A stretch of DNA of 64,000 nt from Cadophora sp. MPI-SDFR-AT-0126 (lineage: Eukaryota; Ascomycota; Leotiomycetes; Helotiales; Ploettnerulaceae): positions 124,001 to 188,000 of the forward strand of contig JAGMVK010000012.1 of NCBI GenBank assembly GCA_020747065.1, read 5' to 3'. The stretch's first letter is position 1, and each line of letters starts with the position of its first letter. A program made the position numbers and the translations under genes. The notes below the pieces were generated by a model that searched no databases, was not told the origin of the DNA, and worked only from the letters and a program-made list of their open reading frames with translations. This document shows positions 60,295 to 64,000 of the stretch, in pieces.

Positions 60295-61515
60295 ATGGCT
60301 TTGAGAGAGCTACCGTCTGCTCTCCGGAGGCTGACGACAAGAGATGCGAGACCTGCGACTACCTCAATAAGTCGAAGCTGCAGACGGTTGGCTACAACAG
60401 AAGCAGGGGCACAGGAGACATCTGAGGATTTCCAGGACCTGGAGTCCAAGTCATCACTCCTGTCCAATGGAGCTGTGGATGAGAAAGTGAAGAGCTATGA
60501 TCCGATCAAGAGGTCTCAAGGGAGAAGAACACAGCTTCCTGCCAGTCGGTAGGTCTACAATGGACAGAGAGACAGAGCTTTATTTACTAAGACTTCACAG
60601 CTACCAATTCAAACCCCCAAGATACTATCGCGGTCCTCTCCATCCTCATCAACCTCCTCCAAAATCCGATCCTTCATCCAGAGAATTCGTCCCCGGCCCC
60701 TTCAACAGCAGCCGGTTCGAGCAGACCTACCAAGCCATGATCGCGCCAGATCTCATGACCATCGCATACGTCCATACACCTCCAGGAACAGTCAAACTCC
60801 CCAAGGCAGATCGACTACGGACTTGGGACGACAGCTCTCCATACCATAAGGGGCGACCTAAGCGTGGACCTCGAGGCCCAGGAGAGAAATTGCGGATCGT
60901 GGAGAAGGATATCGATTTTCGCAATATCCCGAAGATCGAGGAGGTCACGGTGCACAGTATGGTGAAGGGCGCGATTGACGATTCGTCGCATTTGCATGTG
61001 GCGGGTATGATGTTGCAGGCTATTACGGGGGTGCAGCCGGTGGTGCATAGGGCGAAGCATAGTGTTTCGCAGTTTGGGATTCGTGAGCAGATGCCGGTTT
61101 CGTTGACCTGTACGATGAGGGGGGATCTGGCGTATGAGTTTGTGGATAAGTGCATAAACTTGGTGTTTCCTAGGATTAAGGATTGGCCAGGTGTGAAGGG
61201 TAGGCTGCGGCTCGTAGTGCTTTTATGGGATGTTTTGCTAACTGGCCGTAGGCTCTACTGGTGACAGCAGTGGTAATATCAGTTGGGGATTCTCAAGAGA
61301 GGGGGCGATTCTGTTCCCAGAAGTTGAAATCAACTACGATGTAAGATTTCCTCATGCCTATCGAGTTCACACGCTAATCATGCCTGTAGATGTACCCGCC
61401 AAAGCTCATTCCAGGATTCCACGTAACGGTCAAGACATCAGCTACTTCGGACAGACATGCCAGGTTACTCATGAGTGCTATGGGTGTTCCATTCTATGGA
61501 AAGCTGATTGATTAG
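60295..61515 (+). CDS. MRPL7: Mitochondrial ribosomal protein uL5m (yeast Mrpl7)
   Basis: Four exons (60295-60548, 60601-61199, 61252-61340, 61390-61515) give 355 aa. MALRELPSALRRLTTRDARP is a good mitochondrial presequence; an in-frame Met 11 codons upstream is less likely. The mature part contains YQFKPPRYYRGPLHPHQPPP, the L5 core with QAITGVQPVVHRAKHSVSQF and GIREQMPVSLTCTMRG, LVFPRIKDWPGVKG, and the C-terminal MYPPKLIPGFHVTVKTSATS then MGVPFYGKLID. It is part of the central protuberance of the large mitoribosomal subunit. Its 3' end faces FES1. Confidence 0.95.
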
Positions 61516-61865
61516 ATGTCTGGTAGGCGGCACGGATAGAATGTACACCATGTATACTAGTTGTAAATCAACACATTGTACGACGAACGTTTTGTATCAA
61601 AGCGTCGAATCAAAGTGAGATACCAGAGAACAGTATGCAGTCTTTTCGACGCCTTCATATTCGGGTCCCTGGGTCTGCTCAGCTGAGATCCCATTTTATG
61701 ACGATCCAGCAGGAGTGCAACTGAGATATGCCGGAGCTACTCTAGGCTCAGATCAGAAAGTAGCAGGTCCATCTGCTTCCAGCTACAAGAGCCCTTGATA
61801 GATATCCTCCCAGCCCTTTACCATCAACTCCGAACGCCACACCAATTCATATGATCCATCGAAAC
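61516..61865. other. Intergenic region between convergent genes
   Basis: 350 bp between the 3' ends of uL5m and FES1; nothing recognised. Confidence 0.5.
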
Positions 61866-62513
61866 TTAAGCCGTCACGGTAGCCTTGACCCCATCTCTCA
61901 ACCCCCCAATCAAAACATCAACCTCATCCATATCCCCCGCATCCACCTTCTCCTTCCCCATACTCCCCGTTAACAAATCCATCGCCGGCTGAAAATTCCT
62001 ACACGCACTGCTCAACGCATAACACGCCTTCCTCCTCACTCCCTCCTCTTCCCCCTCCCTCCTCGCCACCTTCACCAACTCCGGAATGCCCGCCTCCCCA
62101 GCCGCTACCAACTTCTCCTGACTCTTCAGATTGTTCTGCACTGCTGTGCCAACACACCATGCTGCCATTTTGCGGATCTCAGGCTCGGGGCTTGTGAGGC
62201 AGGAGAGCAGGGGCGTCCAGAGGGACAGAGGTTCGAGGTTGTTGGCGTTGTCGAGGTTCTCGATTAGTTGCTCGAAGTTGTCGAAGGCGGTGAGTTTGTC
62301 TTCTAGTGTGATTTGGGGGTCGGTGGAGAGGATTGCGGACATGGAGAGGTTCATTAGTTCGGCGTCGCTGGGGCCGCCGAAGAGGGCGTTGAGGGCGTCG
62401 GGATTGATGGGCCGGGAGGAGGGGGTGCTGCTATCTGCTGAGGGGTTTGTTGTGGTGGTCGTGGGGGTATTTTCGACGCTCCATTTTAAGAGAGATTGGA
62501 GATTGGGGTCCAT
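61866..62513 (-). CDS. FES1: Hsp70 nucleotide exchange factor Fes1
   Basis: Single exon, 215 aa, starting MDPNLQSLLKWSVENT, the standard Fes1 N-terminus; an in-frame Met 60 codons upstream is leader. A T/S-rich linker is followed by the armadillo-like core: LEDKLTAFDNFEQLIENLDN, LEPLSLWTPLLSCLTSPEPE, IRKMAAWCVGTAVQNNLKSQ and RRKACYALSSACRNFQPAMD. It releases ADP from cytosolic Hsp70 (HspBP1 family) and promotes degradation of misfolded proteins. The C-terminal third of the DNA is strikingly C/T-rich on the plus strand, reflecting biased codon use. Confidence 0.95.
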   Translation of the reverse strand: MDPNLQSLLKWSVENTPTTTTTNPSADSSTPSSRPINPDALNALFGGPSDAELMNLSMSAILSTDPQITLEDKLTAFDNFEQLIENLDNANNLEPLSLWTPLLSCLTSPEPEIRKMAAWCVGTAVQNNLKSQEKLVAAGEAGIPELVKVARREGEEEGVRRKACYALSSACRNFQPAMDLLTGSMGKEKVDAGDMDEVDVLIGGLRDGVKATVTA

Positions 62514-64000
62514 TTTGAGGTTGTGTTTTGTGTGTATTGTGGTGGTGGGGTTGGTTTGGTAAGTTGAAGTTGACTTATGGAGGGGTAGCTTTTGTTTGGA
62601 GACTGGTGAGGAATTGAAATTTATCGTAAAAAGGAATGAAGAATACGGTTTCGTGAGGTGACGAGAGTTTTGTGAAGACGCTGAATATGGCAAGTCTTGA
62701 GATTGTATAGTCGCAATTTGTGTAGCGTAATTTTCGAGATTTGGAATCGAGGTTGTTCGAGATGCTTCTTGAACTTTTTGGTCGGAGGCGGAGAAACAGA
62801 TAATCCTAGAGAGAAGTCAAATTCTAGGGGTCTTGATAGGACGAGAGCTGTTGTTGAGTTTACTCTGTAAACGGGTTCTTTTTCATTTCAAGAAAATGGG
62901 AAACCAAACTCATGACCTTAATTTCAAACAATTTACTCAATTGATTCCCCTACTTGATTTCCGAAAATCCTATTGTTCAGAATGCTTCCACGTGATACTA
63001 CATCATCATTTCACGCTCCCCAGCTCAACCATGGTACAGACTGTTCACCTAAGTATCTCCTAACCTTGAAGCTTAATTGAACAACAATTATAACAAACCA
63101 TGGCAATCCTGGGTTTCATGTGGCGGACACAATTCATGCATTGATACTTTTTGCTGGCTCAAATCAAGTGATGCGATTTACCCCACCATGTTGCCCCTCC
63201 ATAACTGCATCAAGTTGGTCTCTGAGGCACCGTAGGAGTCACTTGCTGTCTTCGATTCCATGGGGAAGGCGGAATTCCAAAGCTCAGCCCAGCCGTTCCG
63301 TCGATGGCTGAGGCTGGGTTGAAGAACTGTGATGGTACTGCCCTTGCATACGTACGCAAGATATTACATCAAGACAAGCCGAAGTGAGAGGGATGATGCG
63401 GTTGTGTGTCTGACAAGCACAAGTGCCTGCTTGGCTGGATGTAAATATAGTAGAAAAGGCGGCGACGGACGTTGGTTGACGCGCGTTTGGCGGCGATACT
63501 GGAACACTCATTATGGAATTCCTTTGGTGTTGCCTTGCAGGCGTCCGAATTAGAGATGGGATTTGAGGGGATTCAGAATGGTTGTCTTTGCCTGCCTACT
63601 TGACTTGCGGTGTGAAGTGGATAGGTCTCGGCTTGGCCAGGTTGGGATATTGTTGAGCAAGCAAGCATGAGTATGATGAGCATCCGCATCCTTCATAGCC
63701 ACCTCATTATTTGAAGCAGATCCAACGCCGACACAAGTCGGTCTTGACTGGAATTGACCTGAATTTCAATACCGAACTTGCTCTAACCACACTTGATTAT
63801 TGCCTCCCAGCCACTGGCATCAACGGACAGCTGTTCGTACTTCTATCCCCGTCGCCGCTCTTTCCCCATTCACTTGCATCCGCCTTGACTCCTTTGATCG
63901 TTCTGCTTGACCCTTAAAGCGGCACAGCCCCCCGTCCAATCAATCAACTTACTGCTTCGCCTTCCCCGATCCAGCAGTCGCGGCCCACACAACCCGACCT
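62514..64000. other. Upstream region of FES1 and right window end
   Basis: 1.5 kb without a recognisable gene. Short frames of 60-76 codons carry no motif. The rightmost 300 bp are CT-rich, like a fungal promoter or leader, and may belong to a gene beyond the window. Confidence 0.45.
62761..62773 (-). promoter_or_regulatory. FES1: Heat-shock-element-like site upstream of FES1
   Basis: GATGCTTCTTGAA matches the alternating GAA-nn-TTC-nn-GAA heat-shock factor pattern with one mismatch in the first unit; a weaker fourth unit (TTT) follows at the right spacing. It is about 250 bp upstream of the FES1 start. FES1 is a heat-shock-induced gene in yeast, which makes the site plausible. Confidence 0.4.

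Overview
The window is nuclear DNA from a filamentous ascomycete (Pezizomycotina). This rests on short 45-155 nt GT-AG introns, pyrimidine-rich leaders, a Con7-like C2H2 factor, a fungal homeobox factor, a HET-domain relic, a pisatin-demethylase-type P450 and fungal forms of Tof1, Fes1 and alpha-actinin. A Leotiomycetes-like origin is only a guess. I found no tRNA, rRNA, CRISPR array or intact transposon. Gene models were spliced by hand, and every listed multi-exon CDS sums to a whole number of codons.

Left part (1-20 kb): the N-terminal part of a probable transcription factor runs off the left edge. After about 8 kb without a recognisable gene there is a frameshifted HET-domain pseudogene. 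An accessory group follows: a zinc-cluster-less fungal transcription factor, a DHA1/FLR1-type MFS drug exporter, a GRE2-like NAD(P)-dependent reductase divergent from it, and a VOC/glyoxalase-like protein. This could be a small detoxification cassette (inference). A MYND-like protein that has lost part of its zinc ligands comes next.

Middle (21-43 kb): alpha-actinin, then about 15 kb with no convincing gene but many microsatellites and two clear hairpins, ending at a homeobox gene resembling the HTF1/HOX2 conidiation regulators. Such long, repeat-strewn upstream regions are plausible regulatory landscapes of developmental regulators.

Right part (42-64 kb): a compact housekeeping block with accessory inserts. 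It holds a mitochondrial 3-hydroxyacyl-CoA dehydrogenase head-to-head with TOF1, the N-terminal methyltransferase NTM1/TAE1, a low-complexity nuclear-looking protein of unknown function, a GNAT acetyltransferase, a P450, an atypical ubiquitin hydrolase ending in a CaaX box, mitochondrial ribosomal protein uL5m, and the Hsp70 exchange factor FES1 with a heat-shock-element-like site upstream.

No unmistakably new multi-gene system was found. The most interesting items are the prenylation-type deubiquitinase with a stop-free intron, the MYND-like protein with lost ligands, the hairpins and gene desert ahead of the homeobox gene, and the possible detoxification group.
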